Positions 33,871 to 45,890 of a stretch of DNA of 64,000 bases are shown piece by piece. Every line of letters begins with the position of its first letter. Position 1 is the first letter of the stretch. This DNA comes from Sorex araneus. Lineage: Eukaryota > Chordata > Mammalia > Eulipotyphla > Soricidae. The position numbers and the translations under genes were made by a program. Where the stretch lies: NCBI RefSeq assembly GCF_027595985.1, contig NC_073302.1, forward strand, positions 397,401,810-397,465,809. The letters run 5' to 3'. The notes beneath the pieces are model-generated. The model made no database searches. It was not told the origin of the DNA and was given only the letters and a program-made list of their open reading frames with translations.

Positions 33871-34589
33871 ATTTGCCAAAAAAAAAATAAAGTCATAAGA
33901 AACTGATCCTGGTCAGGAAATAACTGCTCCTGACATACATGACATAATAATAAAGCAGGACTGCTAGTCTATAAAGTTTCAGGTAGGAGAATACCATTGG
34001 GATAGGTTAAGGGCAGGCGTGCTATTAGAATAACAAAGGAGAAGATATTCTGATGCACATGCACTTGAAAGCATATAAAGCATAATTGAGTTATGTACTT
34101 AGGAGCTAAGTGATGTGTTTGCTTAGGCAAAGTGAAGCCTGCTCTTCATGAGTTTTCTATTTTATATCATTCTGCATTGAATACTAAAAATTTGGTCCAC
34201 ATAAAACAATATACATTTTGAAAAGGCAAGGTCTCTGCAAAAATGTTGTTTAAAATGAGAGAAGGATCTCAAAACACTTAGAGCAATTATTCTTTAAAGT
34301 GTACTGCAGAGATACTGTACCATTTATTATGAGAGAGAACTGAATTTCCTCTTGAAATCTAGCAGGGTAAATTTCTGAATGTTGTTTTCATGCTTTTATC
34401 TGACAACAAGACTGACTTTCCTTCTGGCTTTCATGATGGTAATTTGAAAGCAGGCTTTTATCTTATAATCAGAAGAAGACCATGAGTTGATAATGGGTGA
34501 ATGATGGAAAATGAAAAACAAAGAATTTTCATTTGCCATGCCATGCAATTAAGTTTTGAAACACATATTTCTTAACCAGTCCTTGGCCT
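33871..34589. other. Intronic stretch, nothing recognised
   Basis: No gene, RNA gene or repeat recognised. Confidence 0.5.
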
Positions 34590-34765
34590 GGAGACTAGAA
34601 CCACAGGACAGAGGGTAGGGCACTGGCCTTGCACGTGACTGACCCAGGTCTAATGCTCGGCACCCCATATGGAGCCCTGAGTCTGCAGGAGTGATCCCTG
34701 AGTAAAGAGCCAGAAGTGAGCCCTGAAAGCCACTGAAGATGCTCCCCAAACAAAAACAAACAGCA
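34590..34765 (+). mobile_element. Short-type SINE
   Basis: Forward copy: 'gagggtagggcactggcctt', 'caggtctaatgctcggcacc', 'ccatatggagccctgag', 'gagtgatccctgagtaaaga' and a CAAAAACAAA tail. Confidence 0.85.
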
Positions 34766-34921
34766 ACAACAAGTAAACCAAACCCCCCAATTAGTAATTG
34801 ATCTGGTCCCTGTTTAGACAGAACACAGGGCCGAGATTTTCAAACTTACTTGGCATACTGCCTTTCAAAAACAGAAACACCTAGCACCCTTCTAGGAATC
34901 CTTCTTAAAGTACACAAAGTA

Positions 34922-34976
34922 TCCCTCCTTCCCCACTCCCCCTCCCCCCCTCCCCCCCCCCCCCCGCACCCCTGCC
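34922..34976. repeat. C-rich polypyrimidine tract
   Basis: CCTCC units and a run of 14 C. The next 110 bp (to about 35085) may be a SINE remnant in reverse orientation. Confidence 0.85.
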
Positions 34977-35327
34977 CGTTGTGACTGAGTGACTGAGGTC
35001 ACTGCACTCCTGGATCATTCCTGGACCTTTGGGAGGCTGCACAGTATTACCCACGTTGGGAAATGGCTCTCAGCCATATAGCTTCATATTTGTTTCCTAA
35101 CAGTTAATTTAAAGCATGGAGTAATAATGATCATAATTTTGAAAAGTTAAAAAAATTACAAGATTTAACTAAAAATGTCTAATAAGGCCTATTAAAATGG
35201 CTCATAGGAAGAATGCTATTACCAAAGGGAATTTCAACAAAACTGCTATTTTTTCCCCTTTTTTAATATTGTTGGAAGTTGCGTTTCTCTGCTTGGGTAC
35301 TGTTGACCTTTAATCCAAGCAAATATT

Positions 35328-35370
35328 TGTGTGTGTGCGTGTGTGCGTGTGTGTGCGTGTGTGCGTGCGC
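35328..35370. repeat. (GT)n microsatellite with GC steps
   Basis: GTGTGTGC repeats, alternating purine-pyrimidine throughout. Confidence 0.92.
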
Positions 35371-35454
35371 TACATTGTAGAATTTGTAGGATGTGTAGTA
35401 ACATCTTTGGTCTCTACCTGCTCTATGGCTCCTTAAGTCAAAACTGTTCTCTCC

Positions 35455-35556
35455 AGGGCCAGAGAGATAGTATAGTATGTTAGGCCCTTGTCTTACATGT
35501 GACTTTAAGAGGTCTCCTGAGCACTGCTGAGTGTAACTCACTCCCTCTTCCCACCA
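35455..35556 (+). mobile_element. SINE fragment
   Basis: 'agggccagagagatagtata' head and 'gtctcctgagcactgctgag' body. It is truncated and runs into a CA repeat that may be its tail. Confidence 0.6.
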
Positions 35557-35561
35557 AACAT

Positions 35562-35640
35562 ACAGACACACAGACACAAAGGTACACAGACACACACACA
35601 TGCAGCACCATTGACACACACACACACACACACACTCTCA
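35562..35640. repeat. (CA)n microsatellite
   Basis: Interrupted CACAGA/CA repeats ending in a pure CA block. Confidence 0.92.
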
Positions 35641-37559
35641 CAATCTGCAGACATTGTCAAATGTCTCTTGGGCATTCAACACCTGCCCTGCTTCTCCACT
35701 TGAGAATCACTGACTCATGTGAAATCTGCACAAGCTGGTCCTTGATTTCTCCACCTGTTTCTGTTGGTGTCTATTTCTGGATTACTCCCATAATGTGGTA
35801 CTTGCGTTTCACTATCGTTTTGTCACATCATTTGGTTTTATTCATTAATCCTGGGTAAGAGGTATGCTATTACAAAAAGTTAAATTGGCTAGTTCAAAAT
35901 ATTGTATAAATCAAGTGCTACTTTTAGTGCTTGGTGAAGCAGGACATGTAATTACTTAACATACATTCAAATGTACAGGGGTAAAATTTCCCTGTTCTTG
36001 GAGATCTGTGAATTACCTGAAGGAAAATTTTGTGGTGAAATATACCATTCAGTTTTAGAAAACTGAAGTGCCCTTGTGGCTATTCTTTCCTGCTGGGTCT
36101 GGAGGGGAAATGAGACAATCTCCCCTGTCCTTGTGCATACTACACAAAATGCTTTGTAGATATTAGAAAGGTTGGACAGTTGCCAGGATGGCCTGTGGGC
36201 ATACTGTAATTAACATAGACTCTCTCTCTTTCTCTTTCTTCTTTCTCTCTCTGTCTGGCTAGGGTATTTATTACACCTGGGAAAAGTACATAGTAAACTA
36301 ATGATTTTATTGGTGGAGAAAGTGCTTCATTTATTGAGAGTGGAACAGTTAACAAAGACCTGGAAACAATATGAGCACTATTGGGGCAAACACATGATAT
36401 GATGAAACTTTATTTTTTTGTGGGCATGCTATATAATATGTGTCTTGTTTTAAGTGGGGCTTGAGAATTTTATAGGACTTGCCTGAATTGATCACGTGCC
36501 AAAAATGCCCTGATAAGTATAACAGACTTTTCTTTTCGCGTTCCTTTTCTGTAAATGGAGAATAGCTACATGCTGGTTGGTTCTCTTTTAGGACAGTGCA
36601 TTTACAAGAATGACAACACAATGTGATATAGTATAGAAATGGGAATCCTGGTGAGCCCAGCCTAGTGGTTAGAAGGAAATGCTATTACTTGAGGGAAAAC
36701 AGAAATCTGGAATCTGTGGTGCAACATAGCTTTTATGCTTTGCTTGACCAAACAGGTAATTCTCTATTTCTTCTCTGTCTGACTGCAAATAAATAATATT
36801 GTAGTTTGTCTCTTTGGCTGATTGAGATTATATGGGACTCTTTAGAGTATTTCAGATTGATTCTACTCTTGTTAACATAGGAAATACTTAAAAGGTCCAC
36901 TTTGAAGTGGTTATCATCTCTTCATATTGGTGATACCTCTCTCAAACATGTCATTTCATGAGCAAAACATAAATACATTGCACTTTTATTCTACAAAATC
37001 AAATGTATTTCTATCTCTGTCCATTGATCTTTCTTCTAGTTATTTAATATTCACATACAAACAGTAATCACTGTCTTTCTCACCTACGGAAAAATATGGT
37101 AAAAAGTGTCCAGTTCCTTGTCAGCATTTTATTTCAGCCCTGCTCTTCAACTGCAGTATTAGATTGGACTCAGACCCTTTTTTACTGCCCGTTGTTCAGG
37201 GTGATAATAATAATAATAATAACTGATAGTAATAATTGGGAATAATACCTTTGACTTTGAGAAGAATCCTGGTGAAGACAAATAAGTGCACACTACTCTG
37301 AAGTCTGTCACCATTTAGATAGGTTTAACTTAGAATATTATTGTTAGGAAAATTAAGTATATTGCTAATGTTATTGCAACATAAAGCAGAAATAATTGAG
37401 CTGTTCTAAACTTCTGTGAGTGAAACCATATTGTAGATAGGTTAAATCTTTAAAAAAACACGATGATTGAGAAATATTAAATCTTGCTCCTTATAGCCTG
37501 AATTTACTTTTCTGTAAATGTATTTGGAAATGGGATAATTGACTGTGTATTCTACAAAA
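35641..37559. other. Intronic stretch, nothing recognised
   Basis: Contains a CT-rich patch at 36222-36255 and an (ATA)n run at 37203-37221. No gene or recognisable interspersed repeat otherwise. Confidence 0.5.
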
Positions 37560-37745
37560 GTAGTTTTATTTTTTTGGCGGGGCGGGGGCACCCACACCTG
37601 GCTATACTCAATTGTTTACTCATGGCTTTGTGCTCAGGAATCACTCCTAGTGGATTCAGAGAATGCTAGAAATTGAACCTAAGTCAGTACATGTAAGTCA
37701 AGTGCCCTACCCACTCTCCCACTGCATCATTTCTCTGGCCCCTAA
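37560..37745 (-). mobile_element. Short-type SINE
   Basis: 'gctcaggaatcactcctagt', 'gctagaaattgaacct' and the inverted head 'ctctcccactgcatcatttc'. A G/C-rich insert follows the T-run. Confidence 0.75.
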
Positions 37746-38451
37746 TTTTTTTCAACAGCTGTAAATTATCAAGCTATGTGAGCCATTACTATGAACAGCA
37801 ACCCTAGTGTCCCCTATGAAACTGCCATTGTGCCTTACCCTACTTCACCCCAAATTCTTTTGCTGAAATTTTAATACCCCACCACTATCATGACTAAGAA
37901 TGTGACTTTATTTTGAAAATAAGATCTCTACAGTTGTCATAGTTAGGATTGATTCATATTGGAACAGTCTGGGATCTACTCTAATATTCTGAACTTCTTT
38001 TTTAAAAGGGAAGCTTGGACCCCTTGCCCCATCACACACATAAATGTGCTCACAGAAAGACAGTGGCATAGGTAGGATTGTAAATATGCTACCATAAGAC
38101 AAGAACCTACTAGAAGCTGGGAGAAAGACTTGGAATATATTTTATTAGCATTTTTACCTTACATTTCTGGTCTTCGGAAAGTGAGACAACTGAGTTTCAT
38201 GAATGCAAGTAACTCAGTGATACTTCATCGTGAGAGTTTCAGCGGACTCTATGAGACACCTTCCTGTCTTCACTCTTCTGTTGGGATGGTTGTAATACCT
38301 CATGCAGGCATTTAAGCCCTGGTGGATCAGCTGTCATCTTTCATCACAGTTATTTCAGTAGTTTTAGATGAAACATTGTTAAAAATAGTACTTCCAGAAC
38401 ATTTAGTTATGTATGTTCCTATATTTAAACTCTCTGACAAATGATCTTTAT

Positions 38452-38572
38452 GGTCCAGAGAAAGTACAAGGGTTAAGGACTTGCATGACGCCAACCCTGG
38501 CTTGACCCTTGGCATTGCATAGGGGTCCCCAGGTATCACCAAAGTCATCTCTAAGCACTTGATGCCCCTCCC
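38452..38572 (+). mobile_element. Short-type SINE fragment
   Basis: 'ggtccagagaaagtacaagg', 'ccctggcttgacccttggca' and 'atctctaagcacttgatgcc'. Confidence 0.55.
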
Positions 38573-38728
38573 CACTGCAATATAAAATCCCAGCTGATAT
38601 CTGCTTATACTGACCCAAAAATACTAGACAGCTAACCTTGTTTTATGATACTTGTCTCTTACTAGATGATATGCATTAAACTGATAAGACCCATTTCTCT
38701 AAATATCTAAGATCTGATAATTTTTTAT

Positions 38729-38761
38729 TATGACATGTTTATGACATGTTTATGACATATT
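38729..38761. repeat. 11-bp tandem repeat, 3 units
   Basis: TATGACATGTT twice, then TATGACATATT. Confidence 0.93.
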
Positions 38762-39889
38762 ATGACCTGCTTGTTTTTTGGTTTTGATGCACCAAGTTAC
38801 TGCACCTTCACCCTGACCAAAGTGCCCAGCACCTTCTCCCACAATCCTTACATTTGCATAATAATTCATTGTATGTATACACCACAAGTTGTGGTCTATT
38901 TATGCTAAAGGAAATAAATAAACTAATGCCCCAACATGATTTAGTTCTGAATGCCCTCTTCAATGCGTGAGACTCTTGCATAGCCTTTTTCACTAGTTAG
39001 AAAATGTTTGAAGTATGACTTCTCTTGTAAATCTTATGGGCAAATTCCAGGTGACCAGATGCATTAGGTCTTGAGACTAAGGAGTTTTGCTAGAGTTCTC
39101 TTGCAAAGAGAGTTGCTATCTGATGTTTGTCCTATACTTTTGTCTGGCTCCACATCAGTGACTCGTATTCAAAAAAGTATGTGATGGGTGACTCTTGCCA
39201 GCCTTCCCAAGAACTTCCTTAGGCTTTTAATGATTTGTGTAAAAGGGAAAAGGGAGACTAATCTGGAAAGTTAAAGAAAAAGTCTTCTAAAATAAGATAG
39301 TCTGATGATAGTTCCTTCTATGTTAAGACATTTTGCTACCATAGTTTGTTAGTTTGCACATTTTTAGAATGCTAACAATGTGATTACAAATATAAATGGT
39401 ATTTTTAATATAACGAGTGCATTTAACACAGTTTCCCAGAGGCCTATATTTGCAGAGTACATAGTCTTGTAGACTCAGAGGTCAGGCTCACTGTGAGCTC
39501 TTAGTATTGTACTCTTTTCACCATCTTGAAGACAGAGGAAAAACTGTGTTTATAATGAGTATTCTGGACACATCCACTTCCTAGAATGGATTAAAATCAC
39601 TTGTAGGCACAATCAGTATTATGTATTCTCTTTGAGGATCCAATACAAGTTACCCCTGGCCTCCCTTCATAGTAGTCTCTGTAATGTGTTCACTTTGTAG
39701 TATTCTAGTATTCTAGTTATGGGCTTTTGTATCTCATTGCTGCTCACAAATTAAGGTGCAGGATTTCACTGTCTAGAGTGTTTAGTGGTACTTCTCATCA
39801 TTCATTTACTATTTTTGTTACTTTGATACTTTCCTTAATAAGCTTCGGTTAATTATGATTTAATTTTATAACAAGCTATGGTCCCGTGG

Positions 39890-39995
39890 ATATTCACAAG
39901 TATCGTGCCTCCACTTTGAGTCCCAATTCCCTCATCAGTGAAATGCATCCCAGTGCTCACTACGATAGCACTTTGTGACATTTAGGTGAAGCAAT
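39890..39995 (+). mobile_element. Probable MIR 3' part
   Basis: 'ccaattccctcatcagtgaa' followed by 'gtgacatttaggtgaagcaa' fits the MIR downstream half in order. Confidence 0.5.
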
Positions 39996-41043
39996 GTATC
40001 TGTGATTACTTTGAAGACTATAGGATAAAATATTGAGATGAAATATCTGATTGTTTATTTCACTCACTTAATAAATGTGCTGAAGTTGTATAGCGTGGTT
40101 TGCCCTTAAAGTTGGAATTGGCCTGTTTCCGGATCTTTTTTGAAGCTCATCTTGTATTTGATATGCAATTTAGGAAATATCTAATTTAGACACTGGCATT
40201 CTGTTCAGTGATTTTAAAAAGTTTGACAAAATTAAATTGTGTTTGTTATTTTAGTATACATTAATTAATGAAACTAGTATTTCATTGCTCAGTTGATTGG
40301 CAGACAAGAATAATTTGTAAATGATAATCATGATAGTACATTCTTTAATGCAAAGTTCATTCTATATTCTTTTATATAGGTTTATTTTTGTTGCATAAAA
40401 ATTTTGTTGTATGATATCTATGTATATTTAATCATTGATAGAAATATCAAAATAATAAGCATTGCCATCCATGAGCCAGTTGTACTTTAAGTGATTTAAG
40501 TGTGGTTATAGCAATATTTTTTACTTATTAAGCAGTTATGTCTACTATTTAAAACTTTATTTTCATTAAGATTTTCTAAATTATTTCAAGTTTGCAAATA
40601 CCTTGATTATAATTAAAGATTTTTAAAATGAAAATAATAAAACCATTTGGGAAAGAATGGCAATATCTCAACACTTTTTTTCCATTCAAAGAATTCCTAA
40701 CAGAACAAACCCATATATTTTCCTAAGAAATAGTGGGTCTTGAAGCCAAACTCAATGTCATCCACTGTTCTTAAATTCATTAGTAGATGCTGGTTAGAGG
40801 ATGAGCCTTTTGTAGCCTGGCAGGTGTGCAGAGACCTCAGCCCAGGTACAAAAGTGCCAGTGCACAGCTTCTTTGGCTGAGAAATCAGGGCATATTAGAA
40901 ATAAACCTGCCAGTGACCCAGTTTCCTTTAGAAAACTGTTAGACATTGCAGAGCAAAAATTAATCAATATAAACAGAGTTCCTTTTGCACAAGTATAACA
41001 GTGTTTCCTCAGTTAAAACATGAAGGATAAAAAGATGTGAATA

Positions 41044-41212
41044 GGGGCCGGAGCGATAGCACAGCGGGTAGGGCGTTTGCCTTGCATGCGGTTGACCCGG
41101 GTTCGATCCCCGGCATCCCATATGGTCCCCCAAGCACTGCCAGGAGTAATTCCTGAGTGCAAAGCCAGGAGTAACCCCTGAGCATCGCTGGGTGTGACCC
41201 AAAAAGAAAAAA
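41044..41212 (+). mobile_element. Short-type SINE, near-intact, with TSD
   Basis: The best-preserved copy in the window. The head keeps an A-box-like tagcacagcgggtaggg and a B box ggttcgatcccc. The body keeps 'accccggcatcccatatgg'-type and 'gccaggagtaacccctgagc' blocks, and the copy ends 'gtgacccaaaaag' plus A-tail. A 15-bp duplication (aaaaagatgtgaata) lies at 41029-41043 and 41213-41227, partly within the A-run. The site reads TA then AAAA, as expected for L1 endonuclease. Confidence 0.97.
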
Positions 41213-41227
41213 AAAAAGATGTGAATA

Positions 41228-42029
41228 AAAAGATTCTGCCAGTATTGCTTAGAAGAAAGAGTCAAGAAATACATAGTACACGAAATTTTATTTGGTTTAT
41301 ATATCACACAGATAAGAGGATATTAATATTTATATAATAAAATTTAATAAAATACTTAACTATAATATTTTCCTCACTTTAAAAGTGCTTATAGTTAAAA
41401 GTAATTAGCAAACTCTCATTAAAAATGTTCATACTTATTTAAATGCTTTACAAATATGATAGAGCTTCTCTCATAGTCTTATTTTCTGAAACAACTTGGG
41501 AAATGTTTAATTCTGAATTTACCAAAATGTTTTGATAATCTCAAGTGAGATGTTTAAATTTTACTGTGAATAGAACTTTTGAATTTCAAGGTTTTATTTT
41601 TGTCAGAGTAAGCTTCTGTATGATTTTTCCACATTTGGGCCAAGATTTCACAATTTCTGGTTGAAAGAGTAGGTAAAAATCAATTTATTGTATTTTTAAA
41701 AAATAAAATTAGTCCTTATTGAGATTAACAACTGATTATTACCTTCTGTGAGTACCTAATCAGAGGAAATAGTTGAAGCAGCTATGGTTAGAACAAACTG
41801 CAGGCACACATACAAATATTGTAATTGAAGCTCTAAACAGATGCTGGGAAGACTAGATAAGAGTCCCCAGGCTGCTATAATTGAGATGAGGCCTAGATTT
41901 TTTATAATCGAAGTTCTTTTCAAATTTATGCCGTGGCATCAGTGACACCTAGGTGGGTAACAACTACAGATGTAGAGATTTATATAATTAAAAAAAATGA
42001 ATCAATTAATTTCTCTTCGGAATGACTCT
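41228..42029. other. Intronic stretch, nothing recognised
   Basis: AT-rich, with no gene or repeat recognised. Confidence 0.5.
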
Positions 42030-42183
42030 TGTTCACCCGTGGCACTGCTCAGAACTTACTCTGGTTCTGCACCAGAGATCACTCCTGGTATTGCACAGAG
42101 GACATATAGGGTTCTGGGTATTGAACTAGGAAGACAACTTGCAGGCAAATGAGTACACCTTTATTCCTGCACTGTTTGGTCCC
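42030..42183 (-). mobile_element. Short-type SINE, degraded
   Basis: 'ccgtggcactgctcagaact', 'gagatcactcctggtattgc' and 'gggttctgggtattgaac'. Confidence 0.7.
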
Positions 42184-42275
42184 TAACTAAAGTATATTTA
42201 TCTAACCCTAATTGAGCACCGATGAAGCTGGGCTTTTGTGGGATCTATAAATCAAGATCTTGGCTCTGTGTGTGT

Positions 42276-42276
42276 T

Positions 42277-42308
<32 letters not shown>

Positions 42309-42324
42309 TAGATAGATAGAGAGA
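42276..42324 (+). repeat. (GA)n/(GATA)n microsatellite
   Basis: GAGAGAAA and GATA units, purine-rich on the + strand. Confidence 0.92.
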
Positions 42325-42383
42325 TTCTGTTCAAATTTTGCTTGCAATAATGTGCTTCACATCTCTTAACATCTTTGAACACG

Positions 42384-42549
42384 TTTTTTTTCCTTGGTGG
42401 GAGGGGGAAATCTGTGGTTCTCCAGGATTACTTTTGGCTCTATACTCAGAGATCACTCCTGGTGGGACCATATGGGGTGCTGGGTATCGAACCTGGGTTG
42501 ACCACTTGCAAAGAAAGAACCCCGTCTACTGTACTATATCTCTGGCCCT
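42384..42549 (-). mobile_element. Short-type SINE
   Basis: 'cagagatcactcctggtggg', 'accatatggggtgctgggta' and the inverted head 'ctactgtactatatctctgg'. Confidence 0.82.
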
Positions 42550-42937
42550 TCTTTTGACACTTTAAGTGTCTGCAATAATAACTTTTCATCAAACTTTTAC
42601 ATCTTCTGTGCGTTCCTTTTTTGAGAAGGGTATTCAAAATACAGAAGTTTCTCCACTGAGAACTATTACTCAGGAAAAGAAAATCCTCAGGGTACATTTT
42701 TATTAACTGCTCAGCTGAATGTGCCATAAGAATGGGAGAGGCAACATGTTCATTTACCTTTTAATAAAAACGTATTGGATCTTGGATTAGAAACTATTTT
42801 AAAGTGTTCACTTGTTGGTTTTAAAAACCTTTAAATCTATGGTGTTTTTAAAATGTTAACATTTAAAATAATACCGTTGCCTATATTTTGGTCAACTGCT
42901 GTTGAAGAATCATTTTTTGTTAGTAATAATTATATAT

Positions 42938-43390
42938 ATTTTTTTAATTTTTAATTTTTTATTATTTTTTAATTGAATCACCATGTGGAAAATTACAATG
43001 CTTTCAGGCTTAAGTCTCAGTTATACAATACTGAAACAACCATCCCTTCACCAGTGCCCATATTCTACTACCACCAAAAAAAAAAAAAAACCCAAAAAAA
43101 CAAACCCAATATACCTCCCATCCCGCCTCCCCCACCCAGGGCCTGGGTAACTGCTAAATTTCACTTTACTTTCTCTTTACTTTGGTTACATTCAACATTT
43201 CAACAAAAAACTCACTATTATTGTTAGGAGTTCCCCATTAGAGTCAGACCTGTGGTGAAGAGATATTGGATTTCTGTATTTTAGCAACTAAGTCCAGGGA
43301 ATTTCTTCCAGAAGTTGGATCATTGCAAGCTTATATCTCTCATTAGTTCATTAATGGTACTCATAGTATGGTGGTCTCCGCACCCTTCTC
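42938..43390 (-). mobile_element. L1 3'UTR end
   Basis: Reverse complement aligns with the 3'UTR of the L1 at 3.8-4.26 kb: 'caacttctgg' to 'ctggacttag', 'ctaaaatacagaaa', 'aacaataatagtgagttttt', 'tgattca' and an A-rich tail seen as T-rich 42938-42971. A ~60-bp block of the reference copy is absent here. Confidence 0.85.
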
Positions 43391-43631
43391 TCTCTCCTTC
43401 TCTCCCCCCCGCCCCCCTGCAAGGACAAGGCAAGAGAGAGAAAAACCTTTCCCCTCCTGGGCAGGCATGGGGCCGAGGCTTAGTTCTCAGTCTGGAGACA
43501 TTCTACAAGGAGCTTCTGGTATTAAAAGTAGTTTAGCTGGCCTCTGGAATCATGCTCGTGCAGCTTTGGATCATGTATCGGTGATGAGCCGCAATAATTA
43601 TATTTGTTACTACTGGAGTCACTGGTCCCAC
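43391..43631 (-). other. Unassigned segment between L1 end and tRNA-like sequence
   Basis: 240 bp of mixed composition with C-rich and GA-rich patches. It could be a variant L1 3'UTR segment or the 3' flank of a mobilised tRNA read-through transcript. Not found elsewhere in the window. Confidence 0.4.
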
Positions 43632-43704
43632 CGAGCCAGCTAGGAGTCGAACCTGGAATCTTCTGATCCGTAGTCAGATGCGTTATCCATTGCACCACTG
43701 GCCC
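43632..43704 (-). tRNA. tRNA-Arg(ACG)-like sequence, probable pseudogene
   Basis: 73 nt that fold as a tRNA. The 7-bp acceptor stem has one G-U pair, the D arm has a G-U, and the anticodon stem is a perfect TCTGA/TCAGA with loop CTACGGA (anticodon ACG). The T arm keeps loop TTCGACT. From memory it differs from mammalian tRNA-Arg-ACG at three places: two are tolerable (position 11 in the D stem, position 26), while A64 breaks a T-stem pair with C50. The B box GGTTCGACTCC is intact. There is no TTTT terminator within 45 nt downstream, and it sits between an L1 3' end and a SINE on the other strand. A retro-copied pseudogene seems likelier than a working gene. Confidence 0.7.
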
Positions 43705-43706
43705 TG

Positions 43707-43960
43707 AGGCTGGAGTGATAGCACAGCGGTAGGGCAGTTGCCTTTCACGAGGCTGACCCGTGTCCGATTCCTCTGCCCCTCTCGGAGAGCCTGGAAAGAT
43801 GCCGAGGGTATCGCGCCCGCACAGCAGAGCCTGGCAAGCTACCTGTGGCGTATTGGATATGCCCAAAATAGTAACAATAAGTTTCTCAATGAGAGATGTT
43901 ACTGGTGCCCGCTCGAACAAATCGATGAGCAATGGGATGACAGTGACAGTGATAGTTAAT
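43707..43960 (+). mobile_element. Long-type tRNA-headed SINE
   Basis: Complete copy: head 'ggctggagtgatagcacagc', long-type body (cctctcggagagcctgg, cgtattggatatgcc, actggtgcccgctcgaac) and a GATGACAGTGACAGTGATAG tail without poly(A). No clear target duplication; its left edge nearly abuts the tRNA-like sequence. Confidence 0.9.
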
Positions 43961-43965
43961 ACTGA

Positions 43966-44239
43966 GTTTTAGGAATCAAGTAGCACGTGACTGGTTTACT
44001 TAAATTATATAATTTTAATTCTGGCATCACCAGAGAGACAGACATTTTCCTTGTTTATAACTAACAAGGAGCAAAATGGAGATCTTGAGCAGTTTAGGAA
44101 CCTGTTCTGGGCCACCTAGATAGTTTAAAATGAAGTAGGTCTAGGATTTTGGTTTGGCTTCAAGCTTGTTCTCAGCCATTTTATTTATTGCCATATCATG
44201 CAGCACTGTTCATGCCCCCAAACATTTAAAATAGCATTT
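43966..44239. other. Short intronic gap
   Basis: Nothing recognised. Confidence 0.5.
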
Positions 44240-44242
44240 AAA

Positions 44243-44341
44243 GGGCCAGGGTGTTGTAGCTCAGTGTTGTGGCTCAAGTGCATGCCTTACATGTATGAGG
44301 CTCAGTTTTATCAGTGGTACCACAAAATAAATAAAATAAAG
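44243..44341 (+). mobile_element. Possible other tRNA-derived SINE
   Basis: 'gtagctcagtgttgtggctc', 'catgccttacatgtatgagg' and an AAATAAATAAAATAAA tail suggest a tRNA-headed SINE not belonging to the common family. Confidence 0.4.
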
Positions 44342-45609
44342 TGTCGAAGTCAGGATAGCTTCATTTAGTTCATTAGTATGTTATCACAGACTATTTTTTC
44401 TCTCAATGTTTTTTTTTTTTTAATTTGAAGACATTTGAACTGCTGTTTCTCTAAACGATTAACTCTGAAGCCTTCTTAGATACAAGTCCCCAAAATATTA
44501 TATAATTAATGAACCAGATATTTCCCCAAGAATATTACATGTGAAGGATACCTTCAAAGAAAAGCAGGCAAATAAACATCAAAAGCTTATTTTAGAGTGT
44601 AATCCAACAAGAGCAGTCCTGAGAGATTAAGTAAAGATTCAATTTATGATTATGAATTTGAAACAGCTGGAATGAGTTCTGCCAGGATGGCTGTAACTGA
44701 GGCTCATTTCTGAAAGTGAGGGCTGTGGAAAGTTAAAAGACGCATTGCCTGATACTGAGGTCACCTGCTTCGTAGCAGACTAAAATAGAAGAGTACAAGT
44801 TAAGAATTCGTTCTGCCTCCCAATGCTTTTGTAACTTTATTTTTAGAGCTCTGCTCACAGCACTGGGGGGAGCATTGTTTTCCCCTGTGTTCCTCCTCAA
44901 ACAGGCTCGCCCTCTTTTTTGCAGTCTTTGAGCCTGTGACAGGTGTGAGGGGCTTACCAAGCCTTGCAAAACTGTCACCTGGCACCAGCCACTCCTGGTG
45001 TAGTTTGCTTCTTCAGTCCACTGAACATGTAAGAGAGAATTTTTTGATTTCCTATTAATATGTATTAGTTTTTTGAAGGCTAAGCCAATCAGAATGAAAG
45101 GTGTTGAATAGATAGCATTATAAAAATTTAATAAAGATTGGATTAGATAACCTGCTATGATGAATTGGTTCATAAGGAAAGGATGAAAGGAAGTATTCCA
45201 GGGACTCCCTTTTACAAGATTGACTGATATTTCAAAAGTGCCTTATCAGACCAACCTGCTATCTTTTTTTTTTTTTTGATGACAAAAACAGAAGATTTTT
45301 TTGGGTTAAAACTGTGCATATGAATTTGTATTTTCAAAGCATTAGAAGAACTCTTATTTAGAAATGTAGCCATAATATGCTGTGTACTCAACACAGAAGT
45401 ATACCAATTGAAAAAGTATCACTGAGGCAGACATGGATTCAATTCTTAATTTAAAACCTAGCAACAATAGTGTGCCCAAGAGATGCTAGGCAGTGACTTT
45501 CTCAGGATTTCTCTGCAATTCATGTGGTTTATGAAAATTTGGAGATGAATAAGGATTTCAAAAGATAAACGTTTGAGTCATCTGAAAAGTTTAAAAAGTA
45601 TCCTTGCTA
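44342..45609. other. Intronic stretch, nothing recognised
   Basis: Two A/T homopolymer runs (44409-44421, 45265-45278) but no assignable repeat or gene. The 146-codon minus frame at 44733-45173 is AT-rich with no recognisable domain. Confidence 0.5.
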
Positions 45610-45735
45610 GGGCATGGATGGAGGATAGAACAGGAGTCAACATTTTCCTTACAGGGGGCAAGGAACCTAGACATCACATAGGGTCTCTCGAACATCTCTG
45701 AGCACTGAGGGTGTGAGCCCCAAATTACCAAGTAA
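45610..45735 (+). mobile_element. SINE remnant
   Basis: 'acatagggtctctcgaac' and 'ctctgagcactgagggtgtg' mark the short-type body; the head is poor. Confidence 0.5.
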
Positions 45736-45763
45736 ATATATATTTTTGTAAAAACTACTGTTG

Positions 45764-45890
45764 CTGGGCCAGGGATGAGACCAAGAGTCAGAACACAATA
45801 ATGCCTTATATGTGGGGGGTCTGGGGTTCATTTCTCAGCACCATAGAGCCCCCATAGGTACCACCAGGATGGCCCCAGGCCTTCAAGCAT
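45764..45890 (+). mobile_element. SINE remnant
   Basis: 'ggttcatttctcagcacc' and 'gcccccataggtaccaccag' resemble the B box and early body. Confidence 0.45.

Larger units (their letters stand above)
38573..41028. other. Intronic stretch, mostly unrecognised
   Basis: Holds an 11-bp tandem repeat (38729-38761) and a probable MIR (39890-39995), both listed. No coding sequence or young repeat seen. Confidence 0.5.

Noticed and set aside
42938..43960. Target duplication spanning L1 end, tRNA-like sequence and SINE
   Set aside because: GTTAGTAATAATT on the left and AGTTAATACTGAG on the right look alike but do not align without several changes, so I do not claim one insertion.
44733..45173. 146-codon minus frame
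   Set aside because: No recognisable domain, intron location, AT-rich composition and no splice or start context. Likely chance.
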